NCBI GenBank assembly: GCA_024704765.1
Contig: JAKMXF010000011.1
Location: forward strand, 1 to 64,000
Source of the DNA: Oopsacas minuta
Lineage: Eukaryota > Porifera > Hexactinellida > Lyssacinosida > Leucopsacidae
DNA: 64,000 bases
Direction: 5' to 3'
Each line of letters starts with the position of its first letter. Within the stretch, counting starts at the first letter, position 1. The position numbers were made by a program, and so were the translations under genes. Of this stretch, positions 24,771-36,342 are shown piece by piece. A model generated the notes under the pieces. The model searched no databases. It saw only the letters and a list, made by a program, of their open reading frames with translations, and had not been told where the DNA came from.

Positions 24771-25173
24771 TTGATAATTAGAAATGTCTCAAGCCTACTC
24801 GATATTCATGAAAGCTAATGTTAAATCAGTATAGCCAATTTATAGCATACTAGCGTGCTTCAATTGCTAGGTCGCTAGGCGAGAGCTTAGTGCCTCAGTT
24901 TAGATTAAGTTATAAACAGTTAAATTTCTCAGTGCCTTTGATTACAACGTGACGGGATTAACTTGGTACTTCGTTCTTCGGGTGTATAATAAAGCAGAAA
25001 TTTTAAAGATTTTATCATCCATGGCCATACAAATTAGTTGAATTACCTTCTGTGGTGACGCTGGAGATGCTTTGTCGCTTTTTGCAGTATCTCGACACTT
25101 CACTGCTTCGGATAATAAGAAAATTTGAAATTTTGCGAAATTTGGAAAATTGGATTTTTTGTACAATGATGCA
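24771..25173. other. no gene recognised
   Basis: AT-rich spacer between the tandem-repeat tail and the Harbinger terminus. The overlapping minus- and plus-strand frames at 24942-25255 run into the terminal repeat and carry no recognised motif. Confidence 0.4.
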
Positions 25174-25609
25174 GCCGTATTCACTAAGCATACTTAGTAC
25201 TCAAGTACTAAGTATGTACTTAGTTAAGTACGTACTTAAGTATGTACTTAATTAAGTACATACTTAAGTATCACTTATATTCATGAATTTGTGAGTTTCT
25301 GATGGATTGCTTTACAGAATTACTTTCAATCATTCAGGAATATACTTTCAAAACTTTCATGGTTTATGCATGATCTCACGATAATATTGTGGTTTACGTT
25401 CATGAAATACTTCACAAATAATGCTACAAGGAATTCCTCAAACGCTTATGATATAACATATCTGTTACTAAGGAATGCATTACTTTGTACGTAATATTGA
25501 ATAATATCATTCTGAATTATACATTCCAAGTTACACTAATGATTGTTTTGCTAAATACAATTATGATCAAATATAATATATAAATATTCCAGTATTTTAA
25601 TATAAACAA

Positions 25610-26651
25610 ATGACACAGATGATTCCACTATTTCTCGCAGAAGAAGAAACCTCTTCCTCAATGGCACGTCAACGAGTTTTCAGGGATCTCAATGATCCCC
25701 TAGATTGTTATGATGATATGGAACTTGTTCGACGTTTCCGTTTCTCTAGAGTTTCAATATCTAAAATTACAGAGTTGATAGCTAACTATTTGAATTTCAC
25801 CGAGCGTTCTTGTGCTGCTTCCCCTCACTTGCAAGTTTGTGTGGCACTTCAGTTTTTCGCTTCTGGAACGTTCCAGATAATTTGCGGGGATGGGATAAAC
25901 GTAAGCCAAGCTTCTGCCTCTCGTTATATCCGAGATGTTTCTCTGGGTTTGCAAGCTATATACCATCAGTTTGTTAGTTTGCCTGGTCTCAAGAGGGTAG
26001 AAGTTAAAACAAGTTTTATGAAATTGCTCACTTTCCAGGCGTAGTAGGATTAGTTGACGGAACACACATACGAATCCAAAGACCCTCGGAAAATGAAGCA
26101 GATTATATAAATCGGCATTTTTACCACTCAATTAATGTCCAAGCTATTTGCCAACCAGATGGAATGTTAAGTGATGTATTGGCACGTTTTCCTGGGTCTG
26201 TTCACGATTCACGGATTTGGAAGAATTCAGGTGTTGGGATGCATGTTGAAAATACCTTTTCAATAGGGGGCATATATTAGGAGATAGCGGTTACATGATG
26301 AGGCCATATTTACTCACTCCTTATCGCCAACCAATATCTACACCCCAATTTAACTACAACTATGCACATAAGAGGACAAGGGTTATTGTTGAACAGACAT
26401 TTGGGCGATGGAAACGAAGATTCCACTGTCTTCATGGAGAGCTCAGGATGAGTCCAGATAAAGTTTGTTCCATCATAGTTGCTTGTGCAGTATTGCATAA
26501 CATAGCAATACAGTGGAAACAACCTCTCTTAGAAGATGAAGTCTCCGATTATTCCTATCCGGATGATGTTCTTGACTTTGAAGAAACTGTTGGGCATTTG
26601 GCATCAAAGCATTACAGGGATCAATTTTCTATTCATAATTTCAGCAACTAA
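25610..26651 (+). pseudogene. Harbinger DDE nuclease (HARBI1-like), two frameshifts
   Basis: Begins at an ATG at 25610. Residues 1-140 cover the N-terminal helical region (FRDLNDPLDCYDDMELVRRF, ASPHLQVCVALQFFASGTFQ). The frame changes near 26025 to give EIAHFPGVVGLVDGTHIRI with the first catalytic Asp, then CQPDGMLSDVLARFPGSVHD. It changes again in a run of G at about 26267 to give ILGDSGYMMRPYLLTPYR (second Asp) and IVEQTFGRWKRRFHCL (Glu), ending at 26651. All three catalytic residues survive and only two single-step frame breaks separate them, one in a homopolymer. A sequencing or assembly error is a real alternative to true decay. Confidence 0.85.
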
Positions 26652-26745
26652 ATTCACATAGTATATATGTTGTGATGTAGATATGTAAACATTTTGCACA
26701 GTTAGTGATTATAAGGTAACATGGAAATTGTATTTTTGAAAAATC

Positions 26746-26845
26746 TATGTAGGGTGTTGGTCTTTGTAGTTTTAAAACATCTAAGTAGGGTGTTGGTCTT
26801 TGTAGTTTTGAAACATCTAAGTAGGATGTTGGTCTTTGTAGTTGG
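26746..26845. repeat. three tandem copies of a ~40-bp unit
   Basis: The unit contains AGGGTGTTGGTCTTTGTAGT followed by TTTAAAACATCTAAGT. It repeats nearly perfectly three times in the spacer between the two Harbinger genes; the last copy is truncated and has AGGATG. Confidence 0.9.
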
Positions 26846-26952
26846 ATATTTATTTGTGAAATGTATCAAGTATCGCACTTGAATTGGGAGCTAGTTGTTG
26901 CATTATGAAAACTATAAATTGGTGGCGGTTATTGATATTCCAAAGCAAGAGT

Positions 26953-27651
26953 ATGGACAAAGGTCGCAAAGTAAATTGGACAAAGGAGGAGGAGTATACA
27001 CTCATTGAGGCAATCCAGGATGCTGGAGATATATTGAGAGGTATTGCTGGTCAGTGCGCGGAGATAAACAAAAAAAGACGAGGCTTTGGAACAATGTTAT
27101 GAGGAAAATCAATTCTATCCATGGCAACAACCGAGATGTAAAAGATATAAAAAAAGAAGTGGAACAATCTAAAAGGTTCCGCAAAAGCCCGTGTGGATTC
27201 CAGTCGAAGGGAAGCGAGGAGGACAGGAGGAGGGCCAAATGAAGCTGGTGAAGTGGAGGATGAAGACATCCGCATCCTTAGCTCCGATAGGGAAATATCT
27301 ACATCTGTGACGGAGAGAGTATCACAGATGTTCTCAAGTACGCCAGCGTTCTCTGGAATATGTGGTAGTGTTGATATGTTTCAAGCCCCAACAACATTGC
27401 CTTCACACACTGAGATTAGCGAAAGCAGAGAAGTAACACTAGTGTTTGAGGGACCAGAAGTTACTGTAGTTAACAGTCATCCAGAGAGAAGGTATAGGCG
27501 TAAGAGGAGCATCGAACAGTCAACAAAGGTCTCTGATTTACTTCCTCTGCAACGAGAAGTGCTCCTTAAACAGATGGAAGTATTCTCGGCTCAACTACAA
27601 CTGATTGAAGAGCAGAGGGAGTATTATCGTCATAAAAGCAGAGACTTTTAG
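26953..27651 (+). pseudogene. Harbinger Myb/SANT-like DNA-binding protein
   Basis: The ATG at 26953 opens MDKGRKVNWTKEEEYTLIEA, the first helix of a Myb/SANT-like domain. Frame changes near 27050 and in an A-run at about 27148 connect it to NNVMRKINSIHGNNRDVKDI, then WNNLKGSAKARVDSSRREA and RRTGGGPNE. These are the W-x-x-L-K and R-R-E-x-x-x-T-G-G-G signatures of Harbinger Myb-like (NAIF1-type) proteins. The C-terminus, open from 27140 to 27651, is rich in Ser/Thr and ends in a predicted helix (LPLQREVLLKQMEVFSAQLQ). In Harbinger elements this protein partners with the nuclease and binds the termini, plausibly the palindrome arrays seen here. Confidence 0.8.
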
Positions 27652-27967
27652 AAAAGATCAACAGCAGCAGCTTTAGATATACGATTTAGTCATATTGTAA
27701 CATCATAGAAAATCATAATTTATAGTGAAAGTATGAATTAATCAAAGAAAACGAGTGACTGAAGTGATTACATCAATGTTATCGCTTAATATACGTTTGG
27801 AAACTTAAAATAGAGCTTGAATAACTTAAGCAACCTCGGTAGGTTACTTAACTTTTGTATTTAAGTACATACCTAAGTATGAGCTTAAATCTTAGTGAAT
27901 ACGGTTTAAGTATGTACTTAGCACTTAAGTACTAAGTACATACTTAAGTATGCTTAGTGAATACGGC

Positions 27968-29599
27968 CCATGACATAAGAATCCAATGATGAGTTAGCTT
28001 TTGGTCAGAATCATGAAGCCTAAATGTGTGGTATATTGAGGGGTACCTATGATTTACATTTCAAACTTCTATCATGTACGTATATTGGCTGAGCAGTCCT
28101 TAATGATGTGATTATTCGATAAACCAAAGTTGTCATAATTTCGTCATAGGTGTGAATTTTCGTCTAAGACTCAAATTTTTCGAGCCAGACCCAAAATACC
28201 CCTGTATTCCAAATCTGCCCTGGGATCCTCCAATTTCTTCAATCAATTCTGGACATACAATATATATGTAGATATATATACATATATATTTATAGAGAGA
28301 GAGAGCGAGAGAGATTAAATGCCTTTAAGGACTGGCAATGTAGCATATATAAAAATTATTTCAGAAATCATTCTTTTAAGAATGATTAGTTTTTATTCAC
28401 CTACAGGTGTTGTCTCCAATTTTATGAATATTTATTTACAGAGTCAATTTTACTATAACTTTGTTTGACATTTTCTATTCAGCAGCAGCAAAAATATATG
28501 TAATAGATATACTCCATGGTCCAAAATGCCATATCAACTTATTAATTGACAACATGTATCGGTTTTGATTCCAAATTTTTTTGTCAGACAATATCCATAT
28601 TCACTAAATATGGTTGTATTTTATTCATGATGATGCTTCATACTAAATGTACATATGTTCCACAATTCAACTCCCACATCAATTTTCACAGTACGTACTT
28701 GTCAATTTGGTGGACATGATTTAGTATCCGTCCATAAACTCTACTAGATTCAGAAACACATTCATTTCCCCCTTTTTGAAATCGGTGGCTTAGAAGGTAT
28801 GGTTTACTGTATATTTTATGATATATTCCTTACAACTTCAAAAGCATTTATGACAAACTTAGCGAATCTAAATTATGTATAGTCCACTCCGCTTAATAGC
28901 ATTATCTAGTTGATCCGGGTAAATACGAAGAGGTGAGAGTACGTCTGCCCGGCAAGCTACATTTGAGTTACAATAACATGGCCTCCAGAGAATCAGATTA
29001 TTTAATTCTCTTTCATCGACTATTTAATATTTTACACTAACCAACATATGCTTACTGCAAAATTCTACTTGCTACCTTAGTCCAACCATGGTTTAACAAG
29101 GCTAGGCCAACCATAGCCGAGATTAATCTACTCGCATCGCAATCGTCAATCTTTACCATTCTCCAAACATGTTTGGAGTAATTACAGTTTGGATTGTCTT
29201 TTACTCTAACTGATAGATAATGAATAATTCGAGATGTGTTTTAACCATTACTATCCGAAAATCGCCATTAGTGCGTTGTTTCTGCTAGCTCCTGCGGAAG
29301 GCTTTTTCTAGGTATCTTCGGCCCCTTTACAAATTTATCATTGAATGGTAGAAGTAAGCGTGGGGGTGCTCTATGCAGCCTGCGAGCATTTCATGCCCTT
29401 TGAACTTCTGGTATTACTTGTAATCTTATTTACCTTCTGTGTGTCCACACCCTTAGAGATTAAGACACCATATTTGGAATGTATACTCCTAGTGAGAATT
29501 AGTTATCATCAGGTAATCACTAGATTATGTAAGGGATAGCGTTAAGCGTGGGTAGTGGTAGTGATCGAAATAGTTTTCCGCTGAATAGCATGGCCGGAT
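27968..29599. other. non-coding spacer with microsatellite
   Basis: A TA-rich run followed by a GAGA run occupies about 28258-28316. A TA-flanked pogo-like fragment, CCACTCCGCTTAATAGC, lies near 28886 without a partner. The plus-strand frame at 29345-29539 has no recognised motif. Confidence 0.45.
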
Positions 29600-30316
29600 A
29601 TTCTACCTACCGATTAATTATCAAAAGATTCGATAGAGCTAAACCGTTTATATTTAGGAAATAATTTGGCCTGAAACAACGTCAGAGCAATTGTTACATA
29701 ATACCCAATCGGTTGATTCTTTCCAAGTTTCGTCTTTGTCACAGGTTCTGGTTCTTTCTTGTGGCATATACTGCACAGGGTATCCGTCTCGTCCAAGCTG
29801 CTGGTTGAGCTAGAAGATCGTAAGTAACAGGAGAAACGCCACGCTCCTTCATACCTCTCTTCACTCCAGTACCTCCTCTACCTGTTATAACGATCCGCCC
29901 TCGAGCCTGATACACTTCTTCTATGGGGAATTCTCAGCCCAACTCCCTCCCTCTATAGCTTCTTCTGCCTTCTGCTTTCAATAGGGCACTCTCTCTTTGT
30001 TGCTTGAATAGTCTCGCTCTTCTTCTTCGTCTTTGATAATTCAACTTATTCTGAGCTCATCGAGAATAATCTGACCAGTATTCTCGTTTCAGAATTGCAC
30101 TATAAGTCCGCCAAGAGGGAGACAGGCCAAAGTCAGTTAGGATTCTCAATAGTGAAAGTTCGACTTGCATTTGGGACAGAGACTCCATATAGTGTTATGT
30201 AAGGATTCATTAGCATTTTGAGTCACTCCTAATGGCAGAATGCTACATAATTCTTCTGTCGCATGAGTATAGAATACTTCTTTCACCTTTCTATGTCAAT
30301 TGGTTTGAAGGTTGTT
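29600..30316 (-). pseudogene. Mutator-like (MULE) transposase, C-terminal part
   Basis: Read leftward from 30316, the minus strand gives VKEVFYTHATEELCSIL and GVTQNANESLHNTIWSLCPK, the N-A-N-E-S-L-N-x-x-I-W-x-x-C-P-K block of the Mutator-like transposase domain. It is followed by a basic tail (RRRRRARLFKQQRESALLKA). It continues the gene whose N-terminal part starts at 38294, because RAG1-like transposon C is inserted between them. Small frames further left (LCSICHKKEPEPV at about 29760) may belong to the same tail but are not recognised. Several stops show it is dead. Confidence 0.75.
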
Positions 30317-30707
30317 CACAGTGGTTTAATAGGGAAGTTAGTAAAGAATAGCTATTTTGGTGTGAGATAGCCATATGAAATGTATTATTTACATATCCAT
30401 TATTATATATAAGGAACCAATACATCTTGTCATAACAAGTATATGGCCCAAAATTTCCAAGTTATGACGTCATTGATACATGTGAAATTTTAAATTTTCT
30501 TCAATAAATACATTTTACTCGACTTTATCGCCATGAAATCTATTGATTACATATGGGTTATCCGTATTTGGCAATCAGCTTGAACTTAAAATTTTGTTGT
30601 AGGGCTTGTATTTATAGAGTCATGATGTCTTCAGAATTATGACATTACACTTATGATGGAATTTATCTTATTGATTTACAAAATATACCTTATATTCATA
30701 CTTAAGT

Positions 30708-31050
30708 TCATGATTGGCAATCTGCATTAGAGGTTAAAGTCATGAATAAAGTCTGTATACAAGTTTTCTGATTGTTCATAGCATTGCAGCATTTAGATCT
30801 CGTCATGTGTCTAGATTGACCACATCGTTCACAAGTCAAAATTCTTCGATAGTTTACTAAGATTAGATCACTTTGAGAGGTTAATCTGACGAAGATATCC
30901 ATAATATTTGTCTCAAAAGTAACTTTACGAGCTAAATTCTCCCGATATTTTCTAACTAATTTGTTCCATGATTCCATGCCTTCTTCTGAAAATGCCTTTA
31001 AGCCATAGCTAGAATTCGATTGACGTATTAACTCCTCGGAATGGGTCAAG
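30708..31050 (-). pseudogene. RAG1-like transposase copy C, C-terminal part
   Basis: Starts abruptly at the edge of inserted element B with HSEELIRQSNSSYGLK, then FSEEGMESWNKLVRKYREN, the catalytic-Glu block corresponding to RAG1 SEGNESGNKLFRRFRK. Then comes SQSDLILVNYRRI and a CERCGQSRHMTRSKCC zinc-knuckle-like motif (C-x2-C-x4-H-x5-C). It is open from 31050 to 30708. The matching upstream half, ending in TLHKLL, lies across element B at 34423. The C-terminal knuckle is shared with copy B and is comparable to the C-terminal zinc motif described for RAG1-like/Transib proteins. Confidence 0.85.
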
Positions 31051-34000
31051 CACAGTGGCTTAAAATGGAAGTTAGTAAAGAATGGGTACTTCCAGTTGAA
31101 ATATATATATATAATGTATTATCAGCATATAGGGTATCATATGGCGCATTCAAAATTTTTATAAGGTTTCTATATATCATGTTCTGACGTCATAGCTTTG
31201 TGCTGAATTTTGTTTTCTTTAATATCTGATTGTATAACAATGTTAGCCCTATAAATTGTATTATTTGAGTATAGTATATCATATCCATGGAAGCAATTGC
31301 AACTGTTAGAAATATAAAATTACTTATAAATTTATATAATGACGTCATACACAATTTTTTCATATTTTTGCTTTTGTACTTCATACTTCTAAATGCGTTT
31401 TTAGAAATTATTCATATCTTTTGCTAATATATATATATCAATTCTAACAATTTCTGGATAAAACAATAAGCAATTGTATTTAGGGATGTTTTATTTTTAT
31501 TTTTTATTTGCTAACATTCAGCAAACTACGTTGTTACAATATCATATCAATAATAAGGCCCTTAACGATATTATCAATAGATGATTCTAATAAATCTGTT
31601 GCATTGTCTCTACAGCACTTAGCTCTCCCGGTATGACCGTGTTCTCCGCACTTTGCGTACACCACTGTCGATCGATATTTCATTAACACAGGATCGCTTT
31701 CAGATGAGAGTCCGACAAATTTATCAACAACACTATCCTTGAAGGAATTTTTTCTTGCTAGATTTTCCCTATATTTCCTGATTAATTTGTTGCAGGCTTC
31801 GGATCCTTCTTCGCTAAAGCATTTCAATCAATACCCAAAGTTCATCTCTCTCAGTATTTCTTCAGAATGGGCTAGTAATTTATGTAAAGTCGGTGTAATG
31901 TTTACCCAGAAAAGGATTGAAAAATAAGGAAATAGGTATCCGTACAAAGGTTACCCAATTCTTCTGTATTGATTTTTCTGTCTGAATTTATGATTCTCAG
32001 AATGACAGATAATTATGTGTGCAATTTACAAAGTGAGTCCCTATGATTAATCTTAACCAAAGACATTGTGCATTCAATAAACTTGGAGTCATTTGAAAAA
32101 GCTCTTCGAGCCACACCGCCAGTGGAAGTAGAACCTCCTTTGGGGTCTGGTTGGTCTCATCTTAGACTTGTTACTCCTTGAACTATGGTTCGCATATCCA
32201 TCATAGAGTCTTTAATTTCTTTTGATGATGGTGACCATGTGAGCTTGTTACAATTCAGGTGGTACACAAGTAAATTTAACCATCTAAAAATGCACGTATA
32301 GGAATGTAAGGGAGAAGCAGGTAGAATATCTATTGTTGATAATGGCTGGTGAGTCAGGTTAAATCTTTGATTTTTTGGTAATGAAAAGAAATCATCAATG
32401 TCTTCCAGTTCTCCAAATAATTGAATGGCATCTGAAATGTTTCTATTGATGGGATAGCCTAGCAAAATTGACTCACGATCTTTTAGTTCTTTCTGCGTTG
32501 CAGTACATAGTTGGCAACTTGAACCTCCTGCTCCTGAGAGAATACTTGCCATTTTACCATCAAACATTGATTGGACAACATCGACAAATATATGTTTATC
32601 ATCGGCAAAATAGAAACCTTGGTCCCTCATTTGATCTGTTTCGGGATTGATGATATCTTTCATAATTTGACGAATATTGTCATGATTATCTGTGGCAGCA
32701 AGAAGGAAAATTGGACGTTGGGAGAATGGAGAATTCGGGCAGTTGTTTTTCCAAGGTTCCTTTCCACTAGAATTGACAATGTGTATTGCTTTGAAGCAAA
32801 ATAGGATGACCGATTTGGTAGACATATTCGTATTTGGTTGATTATATACAGTATGCTTTCCAGATCCATCTAAGTCATCAGCAATTTGAAATCGGAGAGG
32901 ACAATCCTCATTTGAAGGGGACGGTAGAGTGGACATAATTCTACGATAATGTATGGTAGACGAATTGAGCGTATGGCACAGACACACCAGCTGGGGCTGT
33001 AGGATTCAGGTATAGTTGAATCATACTTCGTAGTACTAAATTATTTCGACGATCGGCCACCCTTTGATATGTAGAAAAGTGAATTTCATTAGATAACAAA
33101 GTTGTCGTAGTAGAGTATACTTCCTCTTGCTAATCTCTAGTAGATCCAAAAGAAATAATGCCTTGTCCACATCCAATTCTTTGCTTTTGGATGCACGCCC
33201 GAATTGACCATCGAATTTTCCCTGCACAATTGATTTAGATACCCTTGCAACTTCTCGATTGTCTTCTTCATTGCACAAAAATTGCAAAGGAAGAGCTGCA
33301 ATTGTAATTTCAGAAGTTTTTTCAATTACCGAGATGGACTTGATAGACTCAAGGACACTAGAGATCCGGGAACGCTGATGTTTCAATGAAAGATTGATAA
33401 GTTCTTTCTTTTGGCGCACCGACCTAGTTTTGTGGGGGGCCTGCGAGGCTACAAATAATTCTGAGCAAATTTTCGAATGCCACCAATCTCCATGCAAAGA
33501 TTCAAGAGACTTTTTGAAGTTCTAATCATATCTCGTATTCTACGTAGAATCAATTCAAGTTTGGCCTGCTTGGCATCGTCTAATCCATGGAGATTGCTAA
33601 GATAACAGAGAGTTGTTTGGGCGCAATTGCCATTGCTTTCATGATTCTCGCTAAATCGAGACGGGATTCGGGGATGTCATCGGAGCAATTGGTTCAGCCA
33701 TTGATCACGGATACATTATCTGAGAAAATATAGGTGTATGATTGAAACATAAGTACACGTATATACACACGTATATATGTTTAATTTTGTGCAGTAATTT
33801 CCAAGAAGATTTAGGATTAGTTGGGTATTCAATTATATAGTTACAGATATCACTTTAGGAATGTCCATAGCAACGATTACAGACAATGGAATGTGACTAA
33901 AAAATCAAAGTTGCGCAGTGTTTCGGGCCTCTCATCTTCATATAACATAGTATAAATGTAAACAACAACTGGTACTATTTTCGCTTTGACGTTTCTTGAC

Positions 34001-34417
34001 TTTTTCTTTTCAGACACTTCAAAAATTTTATCAAATGGAAAAATGGAGTTCATTTTTTACCTTGGGTACAACAATCCTTCACATGAAAAGTACACAGTTT
34101 AGAATATATCTGATAAAAAATTTGAAATCAGTACGCAAAATTGTCTAGAATAGACGAAACAATAGATCACTAATATATTCTATACAGAATCAGAATCAAT
34201 ATGAATATCTTTTATATTTTGAATTCTCCGAAACGATAATTTCAGCATCAAAAACCACAAAGTTTCGATCCAAATTTTACATAACTAATAGGCTACCAAA
34301 TGATTCGAAAATTGGAATGGATGCAACTTGAATGTTTAGAAACACAATGAAACCATAAAGGAATGAAAGCATTAATATATACAAAATTTCTTAATTCTTT
34401 ACAACTAAGCCACTGTA
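31051..34417 (-). mobile_element. RAG1-like/Transib transposon B, nested in C
   Basis: The left end is CACAGTGGCTTAAAATGGAA. The complement of the right end is TACAGTGGCTTAGTTGTAAA, so the final base has mutated. The flanks TCAAG (31046-31050) and CCAAG (34418-34422) are a 5-bp duplication with one mismatch. Closing the gap restores the zinc-ligand segment HKLL-x-HSEEL of copy C in frame. The element is 3367 bp with one minus-strand gene. Confidence 0.9.
31534..33720 (-). pseudogene. RAG1-like transposase, copy B (best preserved)
   Basis: This is the most complete of the three copies. A helical N-terminal part (33720-33036, including LDLLEISKRKYTLLRQ) leads into an 830-bp open frame (32987-32157). 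That frame has FQIADDLDGSGKHTVYNQ (first Asp), MFDGKMASILSGAGGSSCQL and CTATQKELKDRE (second Asp and C-x2-C), GYPINRNISDAIQLF, and the LHSYTCIFRWLNLLVYHL helix. After a TGA near 32158 and frame changes come LHKLLAHSEEILREM (H-x4-H), a TGA, then FSEEGSEACNKLIRKYRENL (Glu) and a zinc knuckle in which the first Cys is Tyr (YAKCGEHGHTGRAKCC). The alignment order with RAG1 is D, D, C-x2-C, H-x4-H, E. No second gene (RAG2-like Kelch) is present in the element. Confidence 0.87.
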
Positions 34418-36200
34418 CCAAGAGCTTGTGCAGGGTTAGAGTCATGCTAGCCCAGGGGAAAGAATCTAAGATGACAAGGTAGGTATCCTTGCACAATTTC
34501 CCCAATTCCAAAGTGTTAACCTTGTGACTTGAATTGAAAACCCGAAGAATGGCTGAAAGCTGAGTATGTATCTTTGATAAGATTGGGCGATGTTGTAATG
34601 CTACGGTTGATAGAATGCATTCAAGGTATTCAGTTTCATCCGAAAAGGCTCTTCTAGCAACATTCCTGTTGAGGTGGTTACACAGCTAGAATTAGGCTGG
34701 TCAACCTTTAATCCTGTCTTCTCCTAAATAAATGTTTGAAGGAATTCCATTGACTCCTTGATAACTGTGAAGTTGGGGACCAGGTAAACTTTTCGATGCG
34801 AAGATGATATACCAGAAAATTCAACCACCTAAAATTTGTTTAATTATGTGAAGATAAGTTCTGGATGATTAATGGAGTACTAGATTACTTACCTAAATAC
34901 GCATATGTATGAATGAAGTGGAAATGCTGGATGTATGATAATCTCTGAAATTGATTGATGAGTTAAATTGAAGCGTTCATTAGTCGAAAGAGCAAAGAAC
35001 GACTCAATGTCATCAATGTGCGAAAATAACTCGATAGCATCTGTAATATTTCTGTTGATGGGGAACCCTTCAAGAACTAAATTCCGGTCCTTCAAATCTT
35101 TATGTGTGGCAGTGCACATCTGACAACTGGCTCCTCCGCTCCAGAGAGAAGGGCTGCCAACTTCCCATCAAACATTGAGCGGAGAATATCGACATTGACA
35201 ACACCATTTTCTAAAGGAATCCCATTTTTGCAACATCGGTGTATCGAGATCAATCATACTTTCCATGAAGGAACGAATATTTTCCTCGCATTCTGTCGCA
35301 GCGCAGAGAAAAACAGGCCTTTGAGAGAAGGGTGAATTAGGGGGATTTATTCTGCCAAACAATCCTGTTTGTTACCGTATGGATGGAGATGGGCTTGAAA
35401 CAAAACAGAACGAAGTTTTGGTGAAAGTATTAGTTGTCTGCTGGTTGTAGATAGTGCAACAACCAGAACCATCCAAGCCATCTGCGATTTTAAATGTGAG
35501 TGTGAATTCTTCACTTGTGGGGTGATCTACCATTGACCATATTCTTTCCAAGGTTTCTGAACTTGAAAAAAATATTGTGCGTGTATACCTATTGGTTTTA
35601 GCTGGATTAGGGTATAAAGTTATACTGGATCGCGAAATCATGGCATCTAGCTAACTTGCTGTAAGATGGGAAATGTATATTGTCTGATAGAAGTGTCTGA
35701 CATAGTTGAGTGTATTTTCGTCTGCCCACTTCAAGTAAATCCAGCAGGATAAGGCTTTATCACCTGGAACATGCTTGTTACTGAGGTTACAGAATCCTTC
35801 ATTGACAATAATCTATTTCGCTACCATAACAACCTGATGATTATCCTCCTCATTTGCCAATAGTTGTAATGAACGTGCTGCAATGCTTATTTCTGTAGTA
35901 TTATCAATAACTGAAATGACTTAATGCATTCTAACAGATTTGACAATCGAGTACGCTGTTGCTTCAGAGAGAGATCATCAAGATGCTTCTATGTCTCACT
36001 GAATGAATAGGAACTTCACCATCGTCAGAAGACGACTCTAGTAAATCAGAAATACGGTTTTTCTATAACTCAGGTTTCATGGAAATGTTAGAATGCCACC
36101 ATTCTCCTTCTAAACAATCCAAAGATCTCTTCGCCTACTTGAATCTGTCCCGAATTCTTAACAGCAAGGTTTCCAAGAGTTTCCTATTATCAGAGTCTAT
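34418..36200 (-). pseudogene. RAG1-like transposase copy C, N-terminal and central part
   Basis: Reading leftward: RIRDRFK and LEGEWWHSN (36180-36080) parallel the N-terminus of copy B. Then comes LTFKIADGLDGSGCCTIYNQ (about 35480; first Asp, with the usual His lost), PNSPFSQRPVFLCAATE, SMFDGKLAALLSGA (about 35160; second Asp) and, after a one-base frame change, MCTATHKDLKDRNLVLEGFP. It then runs through FNLTHQSISEIIIHPAFPLH and a degraded helical part to MTLTLHKLL at the boundary with element B. Several stops and frame changes are present. Confidence 0.85.
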
Positions 36201-36342
36201 TTCAAAGTGTTTTTTGAAATATTATGTCTTTTCAAAGATACACTATTATTGTCTTTCAGGATTCTTGCCGATTCAAGGCAGGACTTTGGGAAAGTTAACT
36301 CTTCTGTCATTGTTTTCAAGAAATTCTGAAAAATATATTGTA

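Larger units (their letters stand above)
25174..27967 (+). mobile_element. PIF/Harbinger transposon with two genes
   Basis: Both ends carry GCCGTATTCACTAAGCATAC in inverted orientation (from 25174, and ending at 27967). Inside each end lies a dense array of overlapping palindromes built from TACTTAAGTA and AAGTACATACTT. A second, internal copy of CTTAGTGAATACGG occurs at 27891-27904. Length 2794 bp and a nuclease plus Myb-like gene pair are diagnostic of the family. The usual 3-bp duplication is not clear here. Confidence 0.85.

Noticed and set aside
29345-29539. Plus-strand 64-codon frame with a hydrophobic stretch
   Set aside because: No recognised domain, no neighbours supporting a gene, and it is in MULE-adjacent spacer.
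31051-31120. RSS-like nonamer at 12 or 23 bases from the CACAGTG heptamer of element B
   Set aside because: No ACAAAAACC-like sequence at either spacing. Only the heptamer resembles a recombination signal.
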